A stretch of 64,000 nucleotides of DNA from Breoghania sp. L-A4 (GTDB lineage: Bacteria > Pseudomonadota > Alphaproteobacteria > Rhizobiales > Stappiaceae). The notes below the pieces were generated by a model, which saw only the letters and a program-made list of their open reading frames with translations, was not told where the DNA came from and did not search any database. Within the stretch, counting starts at the first letter, position 1; the number at the start of each line of letters is the position of its first letter. Where the stretch lies: contig NZ_CP031841.1 in the NCBI RefSeq assembly GCF_003432385.1, positions 4,428,165 through 4,492,164 of the forward strand, in the 5' to 3' direction. This document shows, one piece after another, positions 45,382-54,786 of this stretch. Position numbers and translations under genes: made by a program.

Positions 45382-45838
45382 GGGTTCCATCTTCCAGAGT
45401 TGCCGGGCCGCCACGGGCCGCGAATCGGGCATGAAAATCGGCGCTGAGAGCCGCAAGCGTCACATCCCCGAGGCGCGCAAGCAGCAGCGTCTCCATCTCC
45501 GCGAACGCCTCCCCGAGCGCCGCGTTCACGGCCTGCTCCACAAGGCATCCGGGCATCTCGGTGCGGTTGCCGATGGCAAGCAGCGCGGGAGAGCCGATGG
45601 CGGCGTAGATGTCGCGCAGCGTCACGGACTCCCAATGGGGCTCCAGGCTCCAGCCGCCGCCATGCCCCTTTTCCGAGCGCACGTAGCCGTGCTTTTTCAA
45701 TCCGCCCATGATCCGGCGGATCACAACCGGATTTGTGCACATGGCGCGCGCGAGGGTTTCGGACGTCACCGGACCGCTGTGTTCGGCCATGTGCAATAGG
45801 ACATGGAGGATACCTGAGAGGCGGCTGTCTCTTTTCAT
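45353..45838 (-). CDS. Rrf2 family transcriptional regulator
   Basis: A 161-residue protein. The Rrf2 winged helix is clear: MKRDSRLSGILHVLLHMAEH, TSETLARAMCTNPVVIRRIMGGL, then the wing HGYVRSEKGHGGGWSL. It lacks the three-cysteine cluster of IscR/NsrR (only Cys34 and the Cys of EMPGCLVEQAVN are seen, the latter alone), so it is closer to the BadM/YwnA type. Its start codon lies inside a palindromic operator, which indicates autoregulation. It overlaps the methyltransferase gene downstream. Confidence 0.9.
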   Translation of the reverse strand: MKRDSRLSGILHVLLHMAEHSGPVTSETLARAMCTNPVVIRRIMGGLKKHGYVRSEKGHGGGWSLEPHWESVTLRDIYAAIGSPALLAIGNRTEMPGCLVEQAVNAALGEAFAEMETLLLARLGDVTLAALSADFHARFAARGGPATLEDGTHDEHDTRRP

Positions 45839-45858
45839 GTAACTTCAATTATTACATG
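45836..45858 (-). promoter_or_regulatory. Rrf2-type operator over the regulator start codon
   Basis: CATGTAA-N9-TTACATG is a perfect seven-base dyad. The left arm (45836-45838 read on the minus strand) contains the ATG of the Rrf2 gene. The AT-rich dyad fits binding sites of YwnA/BadM-like Rrf2 proteins, so binding would block initiation. Confidence 0.7.
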
Positions 45859-45992
45859 AAACGACATCCGTCAAGCGCCGGACCATCCGAGGCCTGATAA
45901 CGATCGACGGCATTGATGGAATTGCACCCTTCCCGGGCGCGCCGAATACGCGCACACTGCGCTGGCGACGGGAAGATGCCAGGAGAACCGAC

Positions 45993-46865
45993 ATGTCCAG
46001 CGCCGACGACAAGGCCAAACGCTTTCGCAAGCTGCACGAGCGCGACGGCGTTTTCGTGATGCCAAACCCGTGGGACGCGGGAACGGCCCGTATCCTGGCG
46101 GCGCACGACTTCGAGGCGCTGGCGACCACCAGCGCCGGGCTGGCCTTCTCGCTCGGCCGGCCGGATTCCGAATGGCGGGTCAGCCGCAACGAGGCGATGG
46201 CGCACGCCAAATCCATCGTCGACGCCACCGAACTCCCGGTGTCCGCCGATCTGGAATCAGGCTTCGGCGATACGCCGGAAGAGGTTGCCGAGACGATTCA
46301 ACAGGCGATGGACATCGGTCTTGCCGGCGCCTCGATCGAGGACGCCAGCGGTGACCCGGCCGAGCCTCTGTACGACATCACGCTCGCGACCGAACGCATC
46401 GAGGCGGCGCGCGCGGTCATCGACAAGGCGCAAAGCCCCTTCGTGCTGACGGCGCGCGCGGAATCCGTACTCATCGGCCAGCAGAACGCGCTGGAAAACG
46501 CACTGCGCCGCATCCGCGCCTTCGAGAAGGCCGGCGCCGACGTGGTCTATGTGCCCGGCCTGCTGAAATCCATGGACATCCACACCGTCACCCACGCGGT
46601 TTCCGTTCCGGTCAATGCGCTGGCGGGCATCGGCGAGAAGCCGCTGACGGTGGACAAGCTGGAGAGTCTCGGCGTCAAGCGCATCAGCCTGGGTTCGGTG
46701 CTTTCGCGCGCCGCCATGGGCGCCTTCCTGCGTGCCGCGCAGCAGATCCGCGATCACGGCACCTTCGATTTCGCGCATGACGCCGCCGCCTTCGAGGCCA
46801 TCACGGAACTCCTGCGGCCGTGGAACGAATCCCGCAGCCGCAGCCGCCGTGGCGGATCGACCTGA
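45993..46865 (+). CDS. Isocitrate lyase/PEP mutase family protein
   Basis: A 290-residue protein of the ICL/PEPM superfamily (oxaloacetate decarboxylase or phosphonomutase-like). It opens FRKLHERDGVFVMPNPWDAGTARIL. The metal-binding acidic motif is SADLESGFGDTPEEVAETI, followed by GASIEDASG. The K-KxC catalytic loop of true isocitrate lyases is absent (here the loop reads ESGFGD). AGGAGAA precedes the ATG. It lies 68 bases before denD on the same strand and may be cotranscribed; a joint sugar-acid pathway is possible. Confidence 0.9.
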   Translation: MSSADDKAKRFRKLHERDGVFVMPNPWDAGTARILAAHDFEALATTSAGLAFSLGRPDSEWRVSRNEAMAHAKSIVDATELPVSADLESGFGDTPEEVAETIQQAMDIGLAGASIEDASGDPAEPLYDITLATERIEAARAVIDKAQSPFVLTARAESVLIGQQNALENALRRIRAFEKAGADVVYVPGLLKSMDIHTVTHAVSVPVNALAGIGEKPLTVDKLESLGVKRISLGSVLSRAAMGAFLRAAQQIRDHGTFDFAHDAAAFEAITELLRPWNESRSRSRRGGST

Positions 46866-46933
46866 AAGCTAAAAATTTCAAGAAGAGACACTGCGGCCAG
46901 AGCGCGAAAAGCCGCGCGGGCAGGAGAGAAAAG

Positions 46934-47905
46934 ATGACCCACGTACTGGTGATCGGCGCGGCCGGCATGCTCGGCCGCAAGCTGGTGGAGAAGCTGACAG
47001 CCACGGGCCGCATCGCCGGCCAGGACATCACCCGGATGACCCTGGCCGACGTGGTGGCGCCGGCCGCGCCCGAGGGAATCGCGATTCCGGTGAGCTGTGT
47101 GGCCGCCGACCTGTCGGACCCGGGCGTGGCGACGGAGCTGGTGGCCCACCGCCCTGGCCACATTTTCCATCTCGCAGCCATCGTCTCCGGCGAGGCCGAG
47201 GTCGAGTTCGACAAAGGCTACCGCATCAACATGCACGGCACTCTGGCGCTGCTGGAAGCGGTGCGGCAGGCGGACTACTGTCCGCGCATCGTCTATGCGT
47301 CGTCCATCGCCGTTTTCGGGGCGCCCTTCCCCGACGCCATTCCCGACACCTTCCACACCACGCCGCTGACATCGTATGGCGCGCAGAAGGCGATCGGCGA
47401 ACTGCTGCTGGCGGACTACACGCGCAAGGGGTTTTGCGACGGGATCGGCATCCGCCTGCCGACGATCGTGGTGCGGCCGGGCAAGCCCAACAAGGCGGCA
47501 TCGGGCTTTTTCTCCGGCATCATCCGCGAACCGCTGGACGGCAACGTCGCCATCCTGCCGGTGCAGATGTCGGTCAAGCACTGGATGGCCAGCCCGCGCG
47601 CGGCGGTGGGCTTTCTCGAGCACGCGGCCGGGCTCGACGGCGCGGCGCTGGGCGCACGCCGCACCCTGACCATGCCGGGACTTGCGGTGACCGTCGGTGA
47701 GGAGATCGACGCGCTGCGCGAGATCGCAGGCCAGGAGCACGTGGATCTGATCCGCTTCCAGCCCGACGAGGCGATCGCGCGCATCGTCGCAGGCTGGCCG
47801 CGCGCCTTCGACGCAGCAAGGGCCACCGAACTGGGGTTTGTGGCCGACGAGAGTTTCCTCGCGATCGTCCGCGCCTACATCGAGGACGAGCGCATCCGGA
47901 TCTGA
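46934..47905 (+). CDS. denD: D-erythronate dehydrogenase
   Basis: A 323-residue short-chain NAD-dependent epimerase/dehydratase-type enzyme. The NAD motif is VLVIGAAGMLGRKLVEKL, then HLAAIVSGEAEVEFDKGYRINMHGT, the catalytic YxxxK in TSYGAQKAIGELLL, and RLPTIVVRPGKPNKAASGF. These features fit DenD, which oxidises D-erythronate to 2-keto-D-erythronate in four-carbon sugar-acid use. GGAGAG lies upstream of the ATG at 46934. OtnK/OtnC partners are not adjacent. Its 3' end overlaps the convergent cyclase gene by 31 bases. Confidence 0.88.
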   Translation: MTHVLVIGAAGMLGRKLVEKLTATGRIAGQDITRMTLADVVAPAAPEGIAIPVSCVAADLSDPGVATELVAHRPGHIFHLAAIVSGEAEVEFDKGYRINMHGTLALLEAVRQADYCPRIVYASSIAVFGAPFPDAIPDTFHTTPLTSYGAQKAIGELLLADYTRKGFCDGIGIRLPTIVVRPGKPNKAASGFFSGIIREPLDGNVAILPVQMSVKHWMASPRAAVGFLEHAAGLDGAALGARRTLTMPGLAVTVGEEIDALREIAGQEHVDLIRFQPDEAIARIVAGWPRAFDAARATELGFVADESFLAIVRAYIEDERIRI

Positions 47906-49182
47906 GGCGCCTCCAGTTCCGCCTGCGTATGGCCCCGGTCGATGACATGGGCGATATGCAGGCCGCTGAGACCCTTCAGGGAGACCTCGCCCAGCGACCG
48001 TGTCTTGCCGCCCCAGGCCTCGTTGAATGCGGACGAGCAGACGATCCACTGCGGCATGCCCTTGGCCAGGAGCTCCAGCCTCGAGACCAGATTGACGGTG
48101 GTGCCGACGACGGTGAAATCGAGGCGCTCGCGGCTGCCGACATTGCCGTAGACCACCGGGCCGATGTGCAGCGCGGCGGCGAAACAGTTCGGCAGGGCGC
48201 CCGCCAGCACGCCGGCGGCGGCACGCGCGCATTCCGAACGCAGGGTCTCGTCGGCCAGCCGGATGGCCGCCACGGCCGCCTCGCAGGCCGCCCGCGCCGT
48301 GACGTCCTCGGTGATCGGAAAGATCGCCAGGACCCCGTCGCCGAGGAATTTGAGCACCTCGCCGCCGTGAGCATGCACGGCGCTGACGACCGCCTCGAAA
48401 TAGGTGTCCAGCATGTCCAGCAAGGTGGCTTCGGGCAGCGTATCGGCCAGTTCCGTGAAGCCGCGCAAATCCGTGAACAGCACAACCGCGTCGATATGCA
48501 CGGTGTCGCCGCGCTGGATGGCGCCAGACAGAATGCGTTCCGCCGGCTCGCGTCCGAGATAGGTGCTGAGGATCGAGCGGGTGTTGTAGCGCATCGCCGT
48601 CGGCTCGAGCGCCGCGGCGATGGCGTGGCGCAGGCTGGTCATCGCGTCAAGCTGCGCGCCGTCCAGCAGGGCGTCCATGACGAAGGCGGCGACCTGGATG
48701 GTGCCGTCGCCGTATTCCAGCGGCACGGCGAGATAGTCGGCCCCGCCGAGAGCCCGCATCTCGAACAGCGTCTCGTGATCGTCGTTTGTCAGCGTGTCCA
48801 GCGTGCGGCGATAGGGGCCGTGGCTGACGGTCACGACATGAAACGGGCTGCCTATGAAGGAGTCGGTCTTGAGAACGCTGCGCTCGATCGAAAAGGACTC
48901 GACCTTGCCGAGATGCCAGACGATGCCCCAGGCCACATGCAGGGGACTGGACACCCTCTGGCCGATGCGCAGGCGGATGAGCGGGATGCCGGCTTTGATC
49001 AGCCGTTCGCAAAGATCGGAGACGATCGCTTGCGGAGAATCCAGCAGCCGCGCATCGCGGATCAGCCAGGTTTCGATATCGTGCAACAAGGGCGCTGCCA
49101 AGGGAGCCTCTGAAATGTCATGGGTGGCGCAGCATAGCGTAGCCAGCGAAGGAAAAAGATGGAGAAAATCGTCCGCAGACAT
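47875..49182 (-). CDS. Soluble class III adenylate/guanylate cyclase
   Basis: A 435-residue protein. Residues 1-215 form an unassigned, possibly GAF-like sensor region (IRLRIGQRVSSPLHVAWGIVWHLG, YLAVPLEYGDGTIQVAAFVM). Residues 245-420 are the cyclase domain: AVVLFTDLRGFTELADTLPE with the metal Asp, VLKFLGDGVLAIFP with the second Asp, and FTVVGTTVNLVSRLELLAKG for the transition-state residues. No membrane segment is present. ATG at 49182 is chosen for length and the MSADDFLHLFP start. Its 3' end overlaps denD in convergent orientation. Confidence 0.88.
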   Translation of the reverse strand: MSADDFLHLFPSLATLCCATHDISEAPLAAPLLHDIETWLIRDARLLDSPQAIVSDLCERLIKAGIPLIRLRIGQRVSSPLHVAWGIVWHLGKVESFSIERSVLKTDSFIGSPFHVVTVSHGPYRRTLDTLTNDDHETLFEMRALGGADYLAVPLEYGDGTIQVAAFVMDALLDGAQLDAMTSLRHAIAAALEPTAMRYNTRSILSTYLGREPAERILSGAIQRGDTVHIDAVVLFTDLRGFTELADTLPEATLLDMLDTYFEAVVSAVHAHGGEVLKFLGDGVLAIFPITEDVTARAACEAAVAAIRLADETLRSECARAAAGVLAGALPNCFAAALHIGPVVYGNVGSRERLDFTVVGTTVNLVSRLELLAKGMPQWIVCSSAFNEAWGGKTRSLGEVSLKGLSGLHIAHVIDRGHTQAELEAPQIRMRSSSM

Positions 49183-49320
49183 TGGCGGACGCCCGATTTG
49201 GGGTCTGGAGGCGGCGAAAACAAGGCTTGCGCGGCGATAAGCCGGCGGCAGACGCAAAAACGCCGCCGCCGACGGGTGTCGGAAGCGGCGCTCGGCATCA
49301 CGAAGCTGCAGGGGCGCGGA

Positions 49321-49524
49321 TTAGACCAGCGCCAGATCCTGCGCCGTGAGACGGCCATCACAGTTCTCGCGTTCGTAAAACACCACCTGGCCTTCGCTGA
49401 GCGAGGGCAGGCCGGCTTTCTCGACCGCGCTGATATGGACGAAGACGTCCTGGCCGCCATTATCAGGCTGAATAAATCCAAAACCCTTGGATTTATCGAA
49501 CCACTTCACATTTCCATTTTCCAT
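49321..49524 (-). CDS. Cold-shock domain protein
   Basis: A 67-residue CspA-type single cold-shock domain. RNP1 is KGFGFIQPD and RNP2 is VFVHISAV; GNVKWFDKSKGFGFI is the standard opening. It binds single-stranded RNA or DNA as a chaperone. AAGGAAAAAAATC precedes the ATG at 49524. The stop is 138 bases downstream of the cyclase start, on the same strand. Its leader is long and AT-rich, as expected for cold-shock genes whose expression depends on 5' UTR structure. Confidence 0.95.
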   Translation of the reverse strand: MENGNVKWFDKSKGFGFIQPDNGGQDVFVHISAVEKAGLPSLSEGQVVFYERENCDGRLTAQDLALV

Positions 49525-49768
49525 GATTTTTTTCCTTTTTTTCATGAAATAACAAGGCGGACCCACGACTTAAAAGAAGCGGTCAACGCCGAATATATGC
49601 ATTCATAAGAAGAACGCGCGGCCAAGCAATCTGCGGGCCGCGATACATCGGCAAACGCCGGGTCTGAACCTATATGGCGTATGCATGTGACGATATCAAG
49701 ACAACACTAACAATAAGAGATTAACGTTTCGTTCACCAAAACGGCGCGCGCGTGCCGGATTGCGGGCG
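49525..49768 (-). promoter_or_regulatory. AT-rich leader and promoter region of the cold-shock gene
   Basis: No gene is found. The stretch 49690-49740 is the most AT-rich and probably holds the promoter, giving a 5' UTR of more than 100 bases, typical for csp messages. No specific element was identified. Confidence 0.4.
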
Positions 49769-49803
49769 TAAAAAAACGGATGCCGGGTCGCCCCGGCATC
49801 CGT
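49769..49803 (-). terminator. Rho-independent terminator of the TRAP operon
   Basis: A twelve-base-pair perfect stem (ACGGATGCCGGG / CCCGGCATCCGT) with a four-base loop is followed, on the minus strand, by a run of T. It lies 33 bases after the dctM stop. Confidence 0.92.
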
Positions 49804-49835
49804 CGCATTGCGCCAGTCCCTGCGTGTTGCCGGCC

Positions 49836-51236
49836 TTACCGGGTGACGATCTCCGGCCCCATCAGCGCATAGGGCAGCGTGGTGGACAGCCAGGGCACAT
49901 AGGTCACCAGGATCAGGAACAGGAACAGGATCGCCACGAAGGGCGCCGCCGCCCGCACCACCTGGAGCAGCGACATGCCGGTGATGCCGGAGGTCACGAA
50001 CAGGTTGAGCCCGATCGGCGGGGTGATCATGCCGATCTCCATGTTGACCACCATGATGATGCCCAGATGGATCGGATCGACGCCCAGTTGCATGCCGATG
50101 GGAAACACCACCGGCGCCACGATCAGCAGCAGGCCCGAAGGCTCCATGAACTGACCACCGAGCAGCAGCAGCAGGTTCACCGCGATCAGGAAGGTGAACC
50201 AGGTGAAGCCGGCGCCCAGCATCCAGTCGGTGATCGCCTGCGGGATGCGCTCGGACGTCAGCACGTGCGCGAAAAGCAGCGCGTTGACGATGATGAACAT
50301 CAGCATGATCGTCGTCTTGGACGCATCCACCAGCACCTTGCGCGTGTCGGGATGCAGGCAGCCGGGCAGGAACTTGACCACCGTCAGCCAGAGGTTGCGC
50401 AGCACGGCGGTGCCCAGCGGCTCGTCCTCGTAGCGCATCGGCACGTCTTTCAGCGGCCCCATGTCGCGATACACGAAGATGGAAATGGCAAACGCGTAGA
50501 CGGCGGCGACGGCGGCGGCTTCCGTGGGCGTGAAGATGCCGCCATAGATGCCGCCCAGGATAATGATAATCAGGAACAGGCCCCAGCCCGCCTCGCGCGC
50601 CGATGACGCGATCTCGCGGAAACCGACGAAGGGCTGCTTGGGCATATTCTTGATGCGCGCATAGACGTAAATCGCGCTCATCAGCATCAGCCCGGCGACG
50701 ATGCCGGGGACGACGCCCGCCAGGAACATCCGGCCGACGGACACGTCGGTGGCGGCCGCATAGACCACCATGACGATGGACGGCGGAATGAGAATGCCCA
50801 GGGTCCCCGCGTTGGCGATGACGCCGGCGGCGAATTCCTTGGTGTAGCCGACCTCGCGCATGCCGGCGATGGCGATGGTGCCGATGGCGACCACGGTCGC
50901 CGGCGAGGAGCCGGACAGGGCGGCAAACAGCATGCAGGAGAACACCGCCGCGATCGCCAGCCCGCCGCGCACATGGCCGACAGAGGAAACCGCGAAGCGG
51001 ATGATGCGCTTCGCAACGCCGCCCGTCGACATGAAGGCGGAGGCGAGAATGAAGAAGGGGATCGCCAGCAGGGTGTAGTTCTGCGAGGCGGTGAACAGTT
51101 GCAGCGCCACCGACGACAGCGAGTCATTGGAGAAGAAGGCGATGGCGAGCACGCTCGACAGGCCGAGCGAGATGGCAATGGGCACGCCGAGAAACAGCAG
51201 CGTGAGCACCATGACGAAGAGGACTGCGGCTTCCAT
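49836..51236 (-). CDS. dctM: TRAP transporter large permease DctM
   Basis: A 466-residue inner-membrane protein with about twelve helices. It opens FVMVLTLLFLGVPIAISLGLSSVL, contains SGSSPATVVAIGTIAIAGMREVGY and GILIPPSIVMVVYAAATDVSVG, and ends near TPPIGLNLFVTSGITGMSL. It is about 35 residues longer than usual because of a hydrophilic insertion near residues 255-300 (YRDMGPLKDVPMRYEDEPLG). It forms the solute channel with DctQ. It is the last gene of the dctPQM operon, 10 bases after dctQ, and is followed by a strong terminator. Confidence 0.95.
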   Translation of the reverse strand: MEAAVLFVMVLTLLFLGVPIAISLGLSSVLAIAFFSNDSLSSVALQLFTASQNYTLLAIPFFILASAFMSTGGVAKRIIRFAVSSVGHVRGGLAIAAVFSCMLFAALSGSSPATVVAIGTIAIAGMREVGYTKEFAAGVIANAGTLGILIPPSIVMVVYAAATDVSVGRMFLAGVVPGIVAGLMLMSAIYVYARIKNMPKQPFVGFREIASSAREAGWGLFLIIIILGGIYGGIFTPTEAAAVAAVYAFAISIFVYRDMGPLKDVPMRYEDEPLGTAVLRNLWLTVVKFLPGCLHPDTRKVLVDASKTTIMLMFIIVNALLFAHVLTSERIPQAITDWMLGAGFTWFTFLIAVNLLLLLGGQFMEPSGLLLIVAPVVFPIGMQLGVDPIHLGIIMVVNMEIGMITPPIGLNLFVTSGITGMSLLQVVRAAAPFVAILFLFLILVTYVPWLSTTLPYALMGPEIVTR

Positions 51237-51246
51237 GGTGTTTTCC

Positions 51247-51987
51247 TCAGTCCTTCAACACGTCTTTGTTTTCGGCAACGAGATCTTCCGCCTCATGGGC
51301 GGCAATCATCATCTCGCGTTCGCCGGTATGGATCGCCCAGGCCGCCTGCAGGCAGCGATAGGCGAACAGGGCGAGGCCCACCGGAAGGATGAGATAGGCG
51401 ATCCAGCGCTGCACCCGTTCCTGAGTGCCGAACAGCTCCTGGATCAGGTCGGGATAGCGCAGGTCGTCGAGACCGATGCCGATCTTGAACATCTTGGACC
51501 AGTAGTCGACCGCGCCGCCGCGCGTGCCGATGCCCAGATATTGCAGCCAGTCGCTGTAGATCAGGATCACCGCGTAGGCGACGCCGCAGAGCGCGCCGAA
51601 GATGGCGATCGCGTGAAAGAGAGGCTTGGGAAACAGCCGGATGGCGGCGTCCACGCCCAGATGCGAGCCGATCTTCACCCCGTAACTCATGCCGAACAGG
51701 ATCATCCAGGCGAACAGGATGCGGGTGAACTCGAGCGCCCCGCCCCAGCCGGAGTTGAAGCCGTAGCGCGCGACCACCTGCGTGAAGGAAACGATCGTCA
51801 TCGCAGCCATCAGGATGGCGAGGACATTTTCCTCGAAATTGCGCACGCCGTCCGGCCAGCGCCGCTCGGCAAGGAACAGGATCGCCACGATAGCGACCAA
51901 GGAGACGATCGGCGTGACGGCGGCCGCATAGACGGCCACAATCGCCAGCGCGGCAATCGCAATGAGAGTGAAATTTCGCGCGAACAC
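51247..51987 (-). CDS. dctQ: TRAP transporter small permease DctQ
   Basis: A 246-residue inner-membrane protein. The first quarter carries two extra hydrophobic segments (about residues 4-37), then NFEENVLAILMAAMTIVSFTQVVAR, the classic DctQ first helix, and GGALEFTRILFAWMILFGMSYGVKIGSHLGVD, the conserved arginine-bearing helix 2 region. It is longer than typical DctQ (about 170-200 residues), as are others of the succinate/fumarate branch. It partners DctM and lies 140 bases after dctP. Confidence 0.93.
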   Translation of the reverse strand: MFARNFTLIAIAALAIVAVYAAAVTPIVSLVAIVAILFLAERRWPDGVRNFEENVLAILMAAMTIVSFTQVVARYGFNSGWGGALEFTRILFAWMILFGMSYGVKIGSHLGVDAAIRLFPKPLFHAIAIFGALCGVAYAVILIYSDWLQYLGIGTRGGAVDYWSKMFKIGIGLDDLRYPDLIQELFGTQERVQRWIAYLILPVGLALFAYRCLQAAWAIHTGEREMMIAAHEAEDLVAENKDVLKD

Positions 51988-52127
51988 GGCTTCCCCCGAA
52001 CTGCCCGGATCCGATGGATCCGCCGCCCCGTCCTCGCAGACGCCTCATGCGAGGACATCTGCGGACAGGGGTGCGGGAGAGGCCGGACCCGGCCCCTCCC
52101 CGTTCATTGTCAGGCTGGTGCAGACGC

Positions 52128-53132
52128 TTAGCTGCCGTTGGCGGCCATGGCGGCATCGATCACGTCGGTGCCGATGTCGTCCTGGAACTTCTCCCAGACC
52201 GGCTTCATGGCGGACACCCACTTGGCGCGCTGCTCGGGCGTCAGTTCGCGGATCACCGAACCGGCATCCAGAATGTTCTGGCGGTTGGCCGCTTCCTGAG
52301 CCGCGACATTGGCGTTCGCCGTATCGGTGACCTCAGAGGCGATCTTCAGGAACTGGTCGCGCACGGCCGGCTCCAGGCCGTTCAGCCACTCATCCGAGGT
52401 GACGAGCAGGTAGGCGAGCACCTGGTGGTTGGTCTCGGTGATGCCGTCCTGAACCTCGAAGAACTTCTGCGTGTAGATGTTGGACCAGGAGTTCTCCTGG
52501 CCGTCGACAACGCCGGTCTGCAGGGCGCCGTAGACTTCCTTGAAGGCGAGCTTCTGGGCGTTGGCGCCCATCGCCTCGATCATGGCCACGGCCACGTCGG
52601 AGGTCTGCACGCGGAACTTCAGGCCATTGGCGTCAGACGGCACCAGCAGCGGCTTGTTTGCCGAGAACTGCTTGAGACCGGAGAGCCAGTAGCCCAGGCC
52701 GACGTAGCCGACATCGGAGATCGAGGTCAGCAGTTCCTTGCCCTTTTCAGAGTTGCCGAAGGCGCCAACCGCGTCGAGGTTGGAGAACAGGAACGGCAGA
52801 TCGAACAGGCGGAACTTCTTGGTGTAGGCCTCGAACTTCGACAGCGAGGGGGCCGCGAGCTGGACGTCGCCCAGCAGCAGGGCTTCCATCACCTTGTCGT
52901 CGTCAAACAGCTGCGAGTTGGGGAACACCTGCATGCAGGCGGTTCCGTCCATCTCCTTGTTGACGCGCTCGGACAGCAGCGTTGCGGCATCGCCCTTCGG
53001 GTGACCCGTGGCGGCGACGACGTGGCTGAACTTGATGACCATTTCGCCATCGTCGCAGCCTTCGCTGGCGAGAGCCGGAGCTGCAAAGGCGAAGGTGGCG
53101 GCCGTTGCGGCCACCAGAGCAAATTTCTTCAT
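52128..53132 (-). CDS. dctP: TRAP dicarboxylate-binding protein DctP
   Basis: A 334-residue periplasmic protein. The signal peptide MKKFALVAATAATFAFAAPALA is followed by EMVIKFSHVVAATGHPKGDAA, the C4-dicarboxylate binding pattern. The conserved Arg that grips the carboxylate lies in GLKFRVQTSDVAVAMIEAMGA, and YGALQTGVVDGQENSW follows. It is the first gene of dctPQM, preceded by a perfect sigma-54 promoter at 53201-53216 and by the dctBD regulators, so induction by dicarboxylates is expected. GGGAGGA is the ribosome site. Confidence 0.96.
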   Translation of the reverse strand: MKKFALVAATAATFAFAAPALASEGCDDGEMVIKFSHVVAATGHPKGDAATLLSERVNKEMDGTACMQVFPNSQLFDDDKVMEALLLGDVQLAAPSLSKFEAYTKKFRLFDLPFLFSNLDAVGAFGNSEKGKELLTSISDVGYVGLGYWLSGLKQFSANKPLLVPSDANGLKFRVQTSDVAVAMIEAMGANAQKLAFKEVYGALQTGVVDGQENSWSNIYTQKFFEVQDGITETNHQVLAYLLVTSDEWLNGLEPAVRDQFLKIASEVTDTANANVAAQEAANRQNILDAGSVIRELTPEQRAKWVSAMKPVWEKFQDDIGTDVIDAAMAANGS

Positions 53133-53200
53133 GAGATGTCCTCCCAGACATTGGCATACGCCGACAGTCGCCGGCGAGATTTGTACGGCATCAACAGGAC

Positions 53201-53216
53201 TGCAACCCGCGTGCCA
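53201..53216 (-). promoter_or_regulatory. Sigma-54 promoter of dctPQM
   Basis: On the minus strand TGGCACGCGGGTTGCA matches the RpoN consensus TGGCACG-N4-TTGCA at every defined position. It lies 69 bases before the dctP start and next to dctD, a sigma-54 activator. The upstream region 53280-53350 is the likely place for DctD sites; imperfect GGGCG-rich arms are seen there but are not convincing. Confidence 0.93.
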
Positions 53217-53388
53217 GATGCGCGATCTTAGTAAATATGGCGCAAATAGGCCAGAGACGCGCATGACTTCCCCAGCGGCACGTCCGGAAGACCCCTTATG
53301 ATGGGCGTGAATCGCAACATGAAACCGCGCCCATGTGTCGGAATCGACCCATTGAGGGCGTCGGAGCCGTGCGGACAGCGCCGCCGCC

Positions 53389-54744
<1,356 letters not shown>

Positions 54745-54786
54745 GCAATTCCCACTTCATCATTCGGTTCGGCGCGATCGCGCGCG

